NCBI GenBank assembly: GCA_041690255.1
Contig: JAWLHU010000005.1
Span: 62,001 to 126,000 of the forward strand
Length of the DNA stretch: 64,000 nt
Source of the DNA: JAWLHU01 sp041690255
GTDB lineage: Bacteria; Bacillota; Sulfobacillia; Symbiobacteriales; Symbiobacteriaceae
Direction of reading: 5' to 3'
Position 1 is the first letter of the stretch, and every line of letters starts with the position of its first letter. Position numbers and translations under genes: made by a program. The notes beneath the pieces were generated by a model. The model was not told the DNA's origin. It did no database searches and was given only the letters and a program-made list of their open reading frames with translations. Shown one piece after another: positions 15,590 to 24,825 of this stretch.

Positions 15590-17262
15590 TGCAGATTGAG
15601 AAGGTCCCTGGGGTGAACCTGAGCCCCAGCCCCTCTGCCCGCGCCTACCTGAATGACTTCGCCAAGGTGGCGTTGGCCTATGAGTATGATTGGTCACAGC
15701 AGGAGTCCTTTGCCCGTCGGGCAGCCTTCCTGAATGACGGGGGCTTTACCGGGGACCGGGCCGCACTGGCGGCGGCGCTGGAGCGGTACAATCAGGCACT
15801 GGGTGCTGACGAGGCGGCCATGCAGAACGTGCGCCTGCTGGCCCAGCCGACGACCCTGGTTGCGATCACCGGCCAGCAGGCTGGCATCTTCACCGGTCCC
15901 GCCTATTCGATCTACAAGGCGATGACCACGATCCGGCTGGCTCGGCAGCAGAGCGAGCGGCTTGGCGTACCGGTCGTTCCCGTCTTCTGGATCGCCGGCG
16001 AGGACCACGACTGGCATGAGGTCTCCTGGGTGAACGTCCCCTCGGGCGATACGACGTATCGCTTGGCCCTCAAGGAGCACTTCGAGCAGGAGAAGCGGTC
16101 CGTTGCACTGGCGCCCGCCCCGGCCAGCCTGCCCGATCTCATCGGCGAGTTCGAGCAACTTATGCCCGAGACGGAGTTCAAGGCAGAGCTTATGGGCCGC
16201 ATCCGCCAGGCGGCGACTGGTGCCCCGGCGCTCGGACCCGATGCCTCCGGCGGTACGCCCTCGCTCTCCGACTGGTTCGGCCGGCTCATGGCATGGCTCT
16301 TCCAGGGGACCGGCCTGATCTTCCTGGACTCGGCCGACCCGGCTCTCCGCCAGATTGAGGCCCCTTTCCTGACCCGGGCGATCAACGCCGCCGAGCAGGT
16401 GGACGCTGCCTTTGTGCAGGGGATTGAGCGGTGGGAACGCCTGGGGTACCAGACCACCGTCGAGCGGCACCCCAGCAGTCTCAACCTCTTCACCTATGTG
16501 AACGGGGAGAGGTTGCCGCTCATGGGCGAGGGGGATCGGGTCTGGGTCCGGGGACACGAAGAGATCACGTGGTCAACCCGTGAGATTCTGGACATGGCGC
16601 AGACCCATCCGGAGCGTTTCTCCACCAACGTGGTACTCCGACCGGTGGTCCAAGGCTTCATCCTCCCTGACCTGGTCTATGTAGGCGGTCCGGGTGAGAT
16701 CAACTACCTTGGGCTCTACAAGGACGTCTATCAGGTCATGGGGCAGCAGATGCCCATCTTCTACCCGCGCGAGGGCTTCACCCTGGTGGAGCCGGCGCTT
16801 GCTCGCATTATGGAGAAGCAGAACCTCTCGTTCGATGATGTCTTTCATCATTTGGAGGAGCGGAAGCAGGAGCTCCTGGAGCGTGAGGACCGGCTCGGCA
16901 TTACCCGGCTCTTCGAGGAGTTCCGGCAGGACTTTGGCAGCCGGTACAGCCAACTGACGGGTGTCATTCTCCAGTTGGATCAGCATCTGAACCAGGTGAT
17001 CGAGGAGAACCGGAAGCAGATCGAGCACCAGATCCACAGGCTGGAGGAGAAGGCGAAGCACCAGCACCGGAAGAACTGTGAGGTCTCCGTACGCCAGTTT
17101 GAACGGCTAAGGGCCCACCTGACCCCGCACGGTCTGCAGGAGCGGTCGGTCTCCATTCTACCCTACCTCTTCAAGTTCGGTCCTGACCTCGTCAGCCGGC
17201 TGGTAGCGGAGGTCCCGTTGGAGGAGAAGTGGTCACACCGGGCGATCTACCTAGGCGAATAG
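15589..17262 (+). CDS. bshC: Putative cysteine ligase BshC (bacillithiol synthesis)
   Basis: 557 residues. The Rossmann-like core carries I-T-G-Q-Q-A-G-I-F-T-G-P-A-Y near residues 86-99, diagnostic of BshC. The W-I-A-G-E-D-H-D-W-H-E motif lies near 145. A long Glu/Gln/Lys-rich coiled coil spans roughly residues 420-510. BshC adds Cys to glucosaminyl-malate, the last step of bacillithiol synthesis. The start ATG overlaps the selD stop (TAATG), so the two are translationally coupled. bshA and bshB are not in the window. Confidence 0.93.
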   Translation: MQIEKVPGVNLSPSPSARAYLNDFAKVALAYEYDWSQQESFARRAAFLNDGGFTGDRAALAAALERYNQALGADEAAMQNVRLLAQPTTLVAITGQQAGIFTGPAYSIYKAMTTIRLARQQSERLGVPVVPVFWIAGEDHDWHEVSWVNVPSGDTTYRLALKEHFEQEKRSVALAPAPASLPDLIGEFEQLMPETEFKAELMGRIRQAATGAPALGPDASGGTPSLSDWFGRLMAWLFQGTGLIFLDSADPALRQIEAPFLTRAINAAEQVDAAFVQGIERWERLGYQTTVERHPSSLNLFTYVNGERLPLMGEGDRVWVRGHEEITWSTREILDMAQTHPERFSTNVVLRPVVQGFILPDLVYVGGPGEINYLGLYKDVYQVMGQQMPIFYPREGFTLVEPALARIMEKQNLSFDDVFHHLEERKQELLEREDRLGITRLFEEFRQDFGSRYSQLTGVILQLDQHLNQVIEENRKQIEHQIHRLEEKAKHQHRKNCEVSVRQFERLRAHLTPHGLQERSVSILPYLFKFGPDLVSRLVAEVPLEEKWSHRAIYLGE

Positions 17263-17275
17263 CTGGAATTTTGCG

Positions 17276-17299
17276 GGCCGGGGGATCGTTCCCCCGGCC
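17276..17299 (+). terminator. Terminator of the selA-selD-bshC cluster
   Basis: GGCCGGGGGA / TCCCCCGGCC form a 10-bp stem with a tetraloop about 14 bases after the bshC stop, followed by TTCCTGT. Confidence 0.7.
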
Positions 17300-17526
17300 T
17301 TCCTGTACTCTCCGCTGATTTTTCGCGACCGTGCGCCCCCACGGGTCGTCTTACTCATGTATAATGAACACGTTTGAGGTGCCTGGTTTCCTCAGATTCC
17401 TCTTGCGGAACTGGCTTTTTTGGTGCAAAATGGGAGCATCTCCTGCAGCCACATGCAAAGCGATTGCCAGCCTGCGTAATGGGGCAGACTTATCACGGAT
17501 GGAACCATTCGTGGGGAGGCATCGCG

Positions 17527-18231
17527 TTGAACTACAAGGTGGCGATCATCGGCGCTGGTCAACTGGCGTCGATTCTGGCGCATCGCATCCCGGGAAGCGT
17601 GCGGAAGGTGATCATCGCCCGGCGGCGGGCCGAAGCGACTGCCCTGGCCGATGAGGTCGGTGGGGTTGCCTCCGATCAGATGAGCGCGGTGCGTGGGTGC
17701 CGCATCGTCTTTCTGGCCGTTCCCGGCAGCGTGATCCCATCGATTCTGCAGGAGATCCAGCCTCATCTCACCGAGAAGGTCCTGGTGGTCAACATGGCCA
17801 CCGACGTGGTGACAGCCGACCTGGCAGCGGAGTTTCCCAATCTCTCGCTGGGCTCTGCAAAGATGATCGGACATGCTCGGGAGGTCGAGTCGGGTAGCCC
17901 GGGCGTGGTCATTGTAGATAAGGTAGAGCCAGCGGAGGCGGAGCTCCTGGGGTCGTTGCTGGAGGGTATCGGGCCAGTCATCCGGGGCGATGAGCGAAAG
18001 GTGATGCTCGCCAACACCGCCATCGTCGAGGAGATGGTGCGGGCCGAGGCCGGCCTGCGGCACCGGCTGCAGGAGATCGGGCTCGACCGGGAACTCCTGC
18101 CGGTCGCCGTCAGCGCTGCCGCTCCCGGCGTGCTGCGGGCGGTGGCCCGTGGAGAGTTGGGCGCCTTTGCCCAGGAGGTCGTACGCAAGATGGGAACCGA
18201 GGAGACCGCCGCTTCGCGAGTCTCTACTTAG
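17527..18231 (+). CDS. ProC/F420-type NAD(P)-binding dehydrogenase-like protein
   Basis: 234 residues from TTG 17527, chosen because GGGGAGG (17512-17518) lies upstream and because the Rossmann motif V-A-I-I-G-A-G-Q-L-A follows directly. R-R-R-A-E-A-T and F-L-A-V-P-G-S-V-I are typical of pyrroline-5-carboxylate reductase or F420-dependent NADP oxidoreductase N-terminal domains. The C-terminal helical domain is short compared with ProC, so a different substrate is likely; a true proC is at 62538. It is 12 bases upstream of dacF and probably co-transcribed. A TATAAT at 17360-17365 has no good -35 partner. Confidence 0.7.
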   Translation: MNYKVAIIGAGQLASILAHRIPGSVRKVIIARRRAEATALADEVGGVASDQMSAVRGCRIVFLAVPGSVIPSILQEIQPHLTEKVLVVNMATDVVTADLAAEFPNLSLGSAKMIGHAREVESGSPGVVIVDKVEPAEAELLGSLLEGIGPVIRGDERKVMLANTAIVEEMVRAEAGLRHRLQEIGLDRELLPVAVSAAAPGVLRAVARGELGAFAQEVVRKMGTEETAASRVST

Positions 18232-18243
18232 GAGGGTACCCTG

Positions 18244-19506
18244 TTGTTTGACCGTCGCGCGCTTCGCCGGTTTGGGGTCGTGACGCTCGGTGCGCTGATT
18301 CTGACCCTCTTCGCGGGCATGGCAGCATCCCCCGCTTTCGCCGCGCCTCCGCTGGAGTTGGAGGCGGAATCGGCCATGTTGCTGGACTTTGCCACCGGCC
18401 AGGTCCTCTTTGAGAAGGATCCGGACAAGGTGATTCCGCCCGCCTCCCTGACCAAGTTGATGACTCTCCACCTGGCCTACAAGAAGTTGGAAGACGGGAG
18501 CATGAAGCGGGAGGACCTGGTTCAGGTCTCCAAGAACGCCTGGTCCGCCAACTTTATCGACTCCTCGCTCATGTTCCTGGAGCCAGGCCAGAAGGTGACC
18601 GTAGGCGAGATCATGAAGGGAATCGCCATCCCATCCGGCAATGATGCTTCGGTGGCTCTGGCAGAGCACATGGCCGGTTCGGTGGACGCCTTCGTCAAAA
18701 TGATGAACGACGAGGCCCGGTCGATGGGCTACACCCACATGCAGTTCGTCGATCCCCACGGCCTGAGTCCCCAGAACCAGGTGACCGCCGGAGAGTTCGC
18801 CGACTTTGCACGCCGGTATATCCAACTCCATCCGGAAGCGGTAGAGGAACTGCACAATCAGAAGGAGTTTGCCTATCCCCAGTGGGACAACTTGCCGGAA
18901 GACCGGAAGCGGGTGACCAAGAAGGAAGAGCACCAGCCGATCTCCCAGCCAAACCGGAACGGCTTGCTCTGGACCTTCGATGGCGTCGATGGCCTGAAGA
19001 CCGGCTTTGTTGATGAGGCCGGCTTCAATATCGCCCTGGCCGCCAAGCGAGGCGACATGCGGTTGGTGGCGGTGATCCTGGGCGCTGGCCGGGGCAAGCC
19101 AATCTCGATCGGCGAGGGAACTGCCCTACGTGAAGCCGACGGCGCTGCTCTGCTCAGTTGGGGCTTCAACAACTTCATCACCGAGAAGCCGGCTCTGCCT
19201 GAACTGAAGCCGGTCCGGGTTTGGAAGGGCGCCGCCAACGAGGTGGCCATCCAGCCTGGTCAGGAGATCCTGCTCACCCTGGAGAAGGGGGCCCAGAAGA
19301 GCCTGACCGCCACCGTCCATCAGGAAGAGTCAGTCGTTGCCCCGGTCGCCAAGGGGCAGAAGCTGGGTGAGTTGATCTTCGCGGCCGATGGCAACGAGAT
19401 TGCCCGCTTCCCTCTCGTCGCTAAGGATGAAGTCGCCCAGGGCGGGTTCTTCAAGCGGCTTTGGGATGCGCTCCGGCTTCTGGTGGCCGGCTGGCTGAAG
19501 AAGTAG
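18244..19506 (+). CDS. dacF: D-alanyl-D-alanine carboxypeptidase, DacF-like
   Basis: 420 residues with a signal peptide (cut near A-F-A-A-P at about 34). The three serine-peptidase S11 motifs are S-L-T-K (68-71), S-G-N (131-133) and K-T-G (252-254). A C-terminal PBP5-like beta domain and a terminal amphipathic helix (F-K-R-L-W-D-A-L-R-L-L-V-A-G-W-L-K-K) for membrane attachment follow. It trims the terminal D-Ala of peptidoglycan stem peptides outside the membrane. The TTG start has AGGAGGG upstream. The gene symbol is by similarity to sporulation DacF; DacA is an alternative. Confidence 0.88.
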   Translation: MFDRRALRRFGVVTLGALILTLFAGMAASPAFAAPPLELEAESAMLLDFATGQVLFEKDPDKVIPPASLTKLMTLHLAYKKLEDGSMKREDLVQVSKNAWSANFIDSSLMFLEPGQKVTVGEIMKGIAIPSGNDASVALAEHMAGSVDAFVKMMNDEARSMGYTHMQFVDPHGLSPQNQVTAGEFADFARRYIQLHPEAVEELHNQKEFAYPQWDNLPEDRKRVTKKEEHQPISQPNRNGLLWTFDGVDGLKTGFVDEAGFNIALAAKRGDMRLVAVILGAGRGKPISIGEGTALREADGAALLSWGFNNFITEKPALPELKPVRVWKGAANEVAIQPGQEILLTLEKGAQKSLTATVHQEESVVAPVAKGQKLGELIFAADGNEIARFPLVAKDEVAQGGFFKRLWDALRLLVAGWLKK

Positions 19507-19520
19507 ACTTGACAGGCAAC

Positions 19521-19550
19521 GCGGTCAGCCCTCCTGCAGGGGCTGGCCGC
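19521..19550 (+). terminator. Terminator after dacF
   Basis: GCGGTCAGCCCTCC and GGGGCTGGCCGC pair imperfectly, followed by ATCTGTTT. A second palindrome at 19592-19618 (GGGCCGG / CCGGCCC) probably ends the convergent ackA transcript. Confidence 0.6.
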
Positions 19551-19636
19551 ATCTGTTTCCGACCCCGGGGCTAGGGCCGAACGCACGCCAAGGGCCGGCC
19601 CCCGAAGGGAACCGGCCCCGTTGCACGACAAAGAAC

Positions 19637-20830
19637 CTAGAGTCCGACCAACTCCCGGGTCTCCCGGGCGATCATCAACTCTTCGTTAGTGGGGATCACC
19701 AGAACCTCAACCTTCGAGTCAGCACCCGAAATGCGGCGCTCACCCTTCGCCTTGTTGGCGTCGGCGTCGAAGGTGATGCCCAGGTAGTTCAGGTTATGGC
19801 AGAGTCTCTCCCGCAGCAACCGGGAGTTCTCGCCAATGCCACCGGTGAAGACGATCGCGTCGACGCCATCCATTGCGGCCACGTAGGCACCGACGTACTT
19901 GCGCAGTCGGTACTCGAACATGGCGAAGGTCTCCGCCGCCCGGTCGTCGCCGCGCATCATCTCCTCTTCGATCTGCCGCATGTCGCCGGAGATACCGGAG
20001 ACACCGCGCATACCGCTGTGCTTGTTCAGCATGGAGTTGACCTCCTGGATCGTGATCTCCTCGCGGCTCATAATGAAGGAGATCACACCCGGGTCCAGGT
20101 CACCGGCGCGGGTACCCATGAGCAGGCCTTCGAGAGGTGTGAAGCCCATGGAGGTGTCGATCGACTTGCCGTTCATGACGGCACAGACCGAGGAGCCATT
20201 GCCGAGGTGGCAGGTGACGATCTTCAGCTCCTCCGGGGCCTTCCCCAGGAAAGCGGCGGCCCGCTGCGAAACATATTTGTGGGAGGTGCCATGGAAGCCG
20301 TAGCGACGGATCTTGTGTCGCTTGTACATGGCGTAGGGCAGACCGTAGAGGAACGAGGTCCGCGGCATGGTCGCATGGAAGGCCGTGTCGAAGACAGCGA
20401 CCTGGGGTACCTTGGGCAGCAAGGACTCGGCAGCCAGGATGCCGACCAGGTTGGGCGGATTGTGCAGCGGAGCAATGTCGAAGAGGGAGCGAAGGGTCCG
20501 CTTCACCTCATCATCAATGATGACTGAGCGGGAGAAGGACTCACCGCCGTGGACCACCCGGTGTCCAACCGCTGTGATCTCCTCCGGCCGCTGGATCACC
20601 CCATGCTCGGCGCTGGTCAGGGCTCCAAGCACCTTCCGAATGCCCGTGGTGTGATCGAGGATCGTCACAATCTCCTTGATCTCCGACTTGCCGCTTCCGA
20701 CATACTCGAAGATTGCATCATCCATACCAATACGCTCTACCTTGCCGATCGCCAGCACCTGCTCGGTCGTCATGTCCAGCAGCTGGTACTTGATCGACGA
20801 AGAGCCGCAGTTGAGCACCAGGGTCTTCAT
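19637..20830 (-). CDS. ackA: Acetate kinase
   Basis: 397 residues, the usual length. It begins with V-L-N-C-G-S-S-S-I-K-Y, the phosphate-binding N-terminal motif. H-R-V-V-H-G-G-E lies near 88-95, D-T-A-F-H near 145, H-L-G-N-G-S-S near 205, and F-T-G-G-I-G-E-N near 326. It interconverts acetyl phosphate plus ADP with acetate plus ATP. It overlaps the upstream dehydrogenase gene by four bases, so acetate kinase is the second gene of a coupled pair. pta is not in the window. Confidence 0.97.
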   Translation of the reverse strand: MKTLVLNCGSSSIKYQLLDMTTEQVLAIGKVERIGMDDAIFEYVGSGKSEIKEIVTILDHTTGIRKVLGALTSAEHGVIQRPEEITAVGHRVVHGGESFSRSVIIDDEVKRTLRSLFDIAPLHNPPNLVGILAAESLLPKVPQVAVFDTAFHATMPRTSFLYGLPYAMYKRHKIRRYGFHGTSHKYVSQRAAAFLGKAPEELKIVTCHLGNGSSVCAVMNGKSIDTSMGFTPLEGLLMGTRAGDLDPGVISFIMSREEITIQEVNSMLNKHSGMRGVSGISGDMRQIEEEMMRGDDRAAETFAMFEYRLRKYVGAYVAAMDGVDAIVFTGGIGENSRLLRERLCHNLNYLGITFDADANKAKGERRISGADSKVEVLVIPTNEELMIARETRELVGL

Positions 20831-21717
20831 CGTCCAGCCCTCCCGTTCTTGATCCGGTCGCCGTCGACATCGTACCGGAAGAAGCCCTCCCCGGTCTCAA
20901 CGCCCAGGTTACCGGCGCGGACCAGCTTCCGCAGAATGGGGGCGGGCCGGTACTTCAGGTCGCCATACTCACGCCAGAGGCGCTCCGCCATGACGAGGAT
21001 GGTATCCAGGCCGATTCGGTCGGCGATCTCAAGGGGACCCCGGGCCATCTCGAAGCCGAGCCGCATGGCGGTGTCGATATCCTCAGCCGTTGCGACGCCT
21101 TCCATGAGAGCGGTACAGGCCTCGTTGATCAGGGGAACGATTAGGCGGGTGGTGACATAACCGGTGGACTCAAATACCTCGACGCCCGTGCGATCCAGAT
21201 GCTCCATGAGGTTCATGACCTCAGCGACCGTCTCGTTCGTGGTCTTCAGGCCGCGAACAATCTCCACGACCCGGGTCTTGGTCATCGGGGAGAGGAAGTG
21301 ACAGCCAATCACCCGTGCCGGCCGGTAGGTGGCTGCTGCCATCTCCGTGATCGACAGGGTGGAGGTGTTGGAGGCCAGAATGACCTCCTTGCGACAGATC
21401 TGGTCGAGCGTCCGGAAGACCTGCTTGTCCTCCTCGATCTCGGCGACCATGGCTACGATGACGAAGTCGGCCTTTGCCAACTCCGTGATGTCAGTCGTAA
21501 ACCGAATCCGCGACAGGATGACCCGCTTCTCCGCTTCGGTGATGGCCCACCGATCGATCTCGCGCTGAAGAGCGACGTCCAGGCACTGCCGGGCGTGTTC
21601 CAACTCCGACGGAGTGCGGCCCACCATGACTGCCTCGAATCCCTTGGTCGCAGCCAACTCGGCGATCCCGCGCCCCATGGCGCCCGTACCCACGATACCC
21701 CAGGTATGAACCGACAT
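20827..21717 (-). CDS. 3-hydroxyacyl-CoA (3-hydroxybutyryl-CoA) dehydrogenase
   Basis: 296 residues from ATG 21717, at good distance from TAGGAG; a GTG two codons upstream would sit on the ribosome site. The NAD-binding motif G-I-V-G-T-G-A-M-G-R-G-I-A opens the protein. The catalytic segment S-N-T-S-T-L-S-I-T and G-C-H-F-L-S-P place the Ser and His of the family near residues 117 and 138. The C-terminal helical domain is complete (G-P-L-E-I-A-D-R-I-G-L-D). It likely oxidises or forms 3-hydroxybutyryl-CoA. Coupling to ackA suggests joint use in acyl-CoA fermentation; this is inference. Confidence 0.88.
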   Translation of the reverse strand: MSVHTWGIVGTGAMGRGIAELAATKGFEAVMVGRTPSELEHARQCLDVALQREIDRWAITEAEKRVILSRIRFTTDITELAKADFVIVAMVAEIEEDKQVFRTLDQICRKEVILASNTSTLSITEMAAATYRPARVIGCHFLSPMTKTRVVEIVRGLKTTNETVAEVMNLMEHLDRTGVEVFESTGYVTTRLIVPLINEACTALMEGVATAEDIDTAMRLGFEMARGPLEIADRIGLDTILVMAERLWREYGDLKYRPAPILRKLVRAGNLGVETGEGFFRYDVDGDRIKNGRAGR

Positions 21718-21965
21718 TTCCACACTCCTAACATTTGGCGGGCTGGTTGTCCGTTCCCCATGATACCTGGAAACGGCTAGGTTTCCTAGGCTTCGGTACG
21801 GAAATAGTGCGCGTATGGCGCCGTTGGACTAGGGTCGTATGCTGGAGAGACTCCCTTGTAATCAGTCTCTACCCTCCACCAGACTCTCATGCGACAGGCA
21901 CGTGGAAATCGGTTGTGCGAAGGACGAAATATGACGTAAACTAAATAATGTCGTAGAAGAATGGG

Positions 21966-22691
21966 GTGACTCGGGTGTCTCTGCGAACACGAAAAGTATC
22001 AAGGGTTACGATACTGCTGATCGCTGTGGCCTTGCTGGCAGGCGGGTCAACCGCCGCGGGCAGTGGCAGCGGTACCAGTGAGGCGGCAGCCAGGCTGGCT
22101 TGGGAGACCAACCTACTTTGGCTGGGGGCGGGCCAGGCTTCTCCAGGGGCAGCAGCACTGCTTCCTACAGGCGCCATGGTGACCGGGCTGACTGGGCAAG
22201 CCGCCGGTCCCGCAAGTCCTGGAGAGGTGCCCGCGGGGCCGGTTCCGCCCGACAACGCCGGGGCCCCTGAGGAGCCGCAGGAGCCGGATCCCTCCGAGTC
22301 AGTCGCCATGTCCGCCGACGAAGAGCAGGTCCTCGCACTCCTGAACGAAGCGCGGGCGCAGGCTGGTCTCGCTCCCCTGAAGCCGCATGCGCAGGTCATG
22401 GAGACCGCTCGGGCAAAGGCGCAGGATCTTCTCGATTACGACTACTTCGACCACGTCTCGCCCCGGTTGGGAAGCCCCTACGACCAGATGACGACCGCCG
22501 GGATCGTCTACAAGGCGGCGGCTGAGAACCTGGCGGCGGCCTCGACCGTGCAGAAGGGTATGCAGATCCTCATGGAGAGCCCTGGCCACCGGGCCAACAT
22601 TCTAAGCCCTTCCTTTACCCATGTGGGCATCGGGGTGGCTCGGGGCGGGCCATACGGCATGTACATGACTCAGCAGTTCATTGCCAAGTGA
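21966..22691 (+). CDS. Secreted CAP/SCP-domain protein
   Basis: 241 residues: a signal peptide (about 1-31), a long low-complexity Ala/Gly/Pro linker to about residue 118, then a C-terminal CAP domain. The domain shows L-L-N-E-A-R-A-Q-A-G-L-A-P-L, Y-D-Y-F-D-H-V-S-P, A-A-E-N-L-A-A-A and S-P-G-H-R-A-N-I-L-S-P, all standard for bacterial YkwD/SafA-associated CAP proteins. The function of such domains in spore-formers is uncertain. The GTG start could be 21966 or 21975; neither has a strong ribosome site. It is monocistronic, with a terminator at 22699. Confidence 0.85.
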   Translation: MTRVSLRTRKVSRVTILLIAVALLAGGSTAAGSGSGTSEAAARLAWETNLLWLGAGQASPGAAALLPTGAMVTGLTGQAAGPASPGEVPAGPVPPDNAGAPEEPQEPDPSESVAMSADEEQVLALLNEARAQAGLAPLKPHAQVMETARAKAQDLLDYDYFDHVSPRLGSPYDQMTTAGIVYKAAAENLAAASTVQKGMQILMESPGHRANILSPSFTHVGIGVARGGPYGMYMTQQFIAK

Positions 22692-22698
22692 ACGGAGA

Positions 22699-22724
22699 GC
22701 CGGCGCTTTCACCATAGCGCCGGC
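22699..22724 (+). terminator. Terminator after the CAP gene
   Basis: GCCGGCGCT (22699-22707) and AGCGCCGGC (22716-22724) form a perfect 9-bp stem followed by CCTTTGCTT. Confidence 0.7.
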
Positions 22725-22877
22725 CCTTTGCTTGACTGGAGGCGCCATTACTGTCGCACATTTACTCGTTTCGAATCGACACAAATCGGGAACACGCCCT
22801 TGCCGGAGATTTATACCCAATTTATACTATTGTTATAGTTCTTGCGAGCTCGCCGGAGCGGACAGGAGGCGACCATC

Positions 22878-23129
22878 ATGAGCGTAGCGCTATACATTGG
22901 AAATCTCCCCTGGTCAACCAGGGAGGATGAGTTGATTGCCTGGGTATCCGAGACGGCCCCGGTAAAGGCGGCCCGGATCATACTTGACCGGGAGACCGGC
23001 AGGTCCAGGGGCTATGGTTTTGTCGAGATTGCGGAGGGAGATGCCGGTCGGGTGATTGAGACGCTGAATGGCACAGTCTTCGGGGGACGAACCATCACCG
23101 TGAGCCAGGCGAAGGCCCGTCAGCGATAG
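22878..23129 (+). CDS. Small RRM-type RNA-binding protein
   Basis: 83 residues from ATG 22878, with AGGAGG at 22864-22869; the frame extends upstream without a better start. RNP2 is L-Y-I-G-N-L at residues 5-10 and RNP1 is R-G-Y-G-F-V-E-I near 46-53, with the typical aromatic residues for single-stranded RNA binding. One RRM fills the whole protein, as in cyanobacterial and clostridial Rbp proteins. A TATAGT at 22834-22839 in an AT-rich stretch may be its -10 box. The target RNA is unknown. Confidence 0.92.
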   Translation: MSVALYIGNLPWSTREDELIAWVSETAPVKAARIILDRETGRSRGYGFVEIAEGDAGRVIETLNGTVFGGRTITVSQAKARQR

Positions 23130-23137
23130 GGAGAGGA

Positions 23138-23165
23138 GGTCCGACCGGATGGTCGGGCCTTTTTT
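23138..23165 (+). terminator. Terminator after the RRM gene
   Basis: GGTCCGACC-GGAT-GGTCGGGCC followed by six T; a textbook intrinsic terminator. Confidence 0.88.
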
Positions 23166-23323
23166 CTGCTCTTTCGCACCAGCGGTCGACGGGGTACATA
23201 TCATGACCAGTAGGAGGCGGAGGTTTCTCCGTCACCCAGTTCCCCGAGTGCGGGCCGCCACATAGCAAGCCAAGACGCGGTGCCGCCCGAGGATCCCAAC
23301 GCTACGGAAGGGGGAAATCGCGC

Positions 23324-24715
23324 GTGGCAGATCTTCTCTGCACCCAGCTTCTGAAGCTGCAGTGCTTGGTGTGCGAGAACACCGGCGAGGCCAGCATCGA
23401 GTCTCGTTTCAAGTTGCCGCGCCGGGCGAAGAAGATCGCCGAGATCCAAGCCCGCATCGTCGATCTCGCAGCAGAGGTGATCGACGGCCAGGTAATGGTC
23501 TCGGGCATCTTGCACAAGCAGATCTTCTTTGTGGGCGAAGATCACCATGTACATCACGTCCCGGAGGATGTGCCGTTCACGGTCTTCATTGACTGCCCGG
23601 GGGCGGTAGCCGGCCAGCAGGCGGAGGTCAAGGCGACGATCGCCAAGCTGAGCCATAGCCTGGAGTGGTGGTGCCAGGAAGTGGTCCAACGGGCCATTCT
23701 CCAGTTCGTTGTCCGTGTAACCGAGGACTGTCAGGTAAACGTGGTCTTGAACCCCGATGGTCCGCTCGTCAAGGCTGAGTGTGTGATCGGCGAAACGACC
23801 AAGGCGGTCACCGTTGAGAACTGCGTCGACCTGGAGCGTCGGGCGAAAAAGATCCGCGACGTACAGGTGATGCTGGAAGAGGTGACCGCTGAGGCGACCA
23901 CCGACCAGGTGATGTTCCAGGGAACTCTTGTGAAGAACATCTTCTACATCTCGGAGGATGATGTTGAGTTCTTCCAAGAGGAGCGGATCCCGTTCTCGGG
24001 TATCGCGGATGTGCCGGGAGCGGAGCCGGGGGATAATGTCAGCCTTCAGGCCCAGATCCTCCGGGTCGACAAGGTGCTTTCCAACGGCGTCCAACTTCGC
24101 CAGCGGGTCGTGCTCTCGCTCTTCGTGAAGGTGACCAGGACGTGCGAACTGAACGTGGCGGAAGATGCCACGGGACCTCAGGTGATGGCCTCTCGCGTGA
24201 TCTCTACGAATGAACGCCAGGTCCTGGTGGAGAACGTGGCCGATCTGAACCGTCCGGCCCAGAAGATCCAGGAGATTCAGGCCCGCGTGGAAGACGTGGC
24301 GGTCGAGATTATCCCGAACAAAGTGATCGTGACCGGGACGCTCCACAAGCAGATCTTCTTTGTTGGCGATGACGATATCGTCCGGCATATGGGCGAAGAT
24401 ATCCCGTTCACGACCTTCGTGGATCTACCCGGCATTGATCCGGGTGACATGGTCTCCATAGCTCCGGTGGTCGAGCACGTCGGCTTTGACCTGATCGACA
24501 AGGTGTGGGTGGACTGCGACACGGAGGTCGACCGCACCGGGTCCGATGACGGCGACGGCGATTTGACAGGCGATGACGATGATCGTCCAGCCTTCCGCCG
24601 TCTGGTGCAGCGGACCGTGATTCTGCTGATCGTCACGGGCAGCGAGGAGCAATCGATTCGCATTGCGACGTCGCCGCTGCCGGAGACCGCCCTGGCGCCC
24701 ACTGCCGCCTGCTGA
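23324..24715 (+). CDS. Protein with three SPOCS (DUF3794) domains
   Basis: 463 residues built from three similar units of about 140 residues. Each has a 'K-I-x-E/D-I/V-Q-A/V' strand, then 'V-x-V-x-G-x-L-x-K-Q/N-I-F-F/Y-V/I' and 'P-F-x-x-F/I-x-D-x-P-G'. These are seen at about residues 36-100, 178-240 and 315-380. This is the SPOCS domain found in spore-coat assembly and SafA/SipL-type proteins. No signal peptide is present, so it acts in the mother-cell cytoplasm or on the forespore surface. GTG start with GAAGGGGG upstream. An aspartate-rich loop (D-D-G-D-G-D) lies near residue 410. Confidence 0.88.
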   Translation: MADLLCTQLLKLQCLVCENTGEASIESRFKLPRRAKKIAEIQARIVDLAAEVIDGQVMVSGILHKQIFFVGEDHHVHHVPEDVPFTVFIDCPGAVAGQQAEVKATIAKLSHSLEWWCQEVVQRAILQFVVRVTEDCQVNVVLNPDGPLVKAECVIGETTKAVTVENCVDLERRAKKIRDVQVMLEEVTAEATTDQVMFQGTLVKNIFYISEDDVEFFQEERIPFSGIADVPGAEPGDNVSLQAQILRVDKVLSNGVQLRQRVVLSLFVKVTRTCELNVAEDATGPQVMASRVISTNERQVLVENVADLNRPAQKIQEIQARVEDVAVEIIPNKVIVTGTLHKQIFFVGDDDIVRHMGEDIPFTTFVDLPGIDPGDMVSIAPVVEHVGFDLIDKVWVDCDTEVDRTGSDDGDGDLTGDDDDRPAFRRLVQRTVILLIVTGSEEQSIRIATSPLPETALAPTAAC

Positions 24716-24786
24716 GAAAACCCGTCCACCGGGGCCAGGGCTCCGGGAGGCTGTACAGCGGTCCTGGCGCCGGGTGCGGAGAGCGT

Positions 24787-24822
24787 AAAGGGAGGCCTCC
24801 CAACAGAGGGGAGCCTCCCTTT
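24787..24822. terminator. Bidirectional terminator
   Basis: AAAGGGAGGC (24787-24796) and GCCTCCCTTT (24813-24822) are perfect complements between convergent genes. T-rich on the plus strand (CCTTTCCCTT) and ending in TTTACG on the minus strand. Confidence 0.8.
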
Positions 24823-24825
24823 CCC

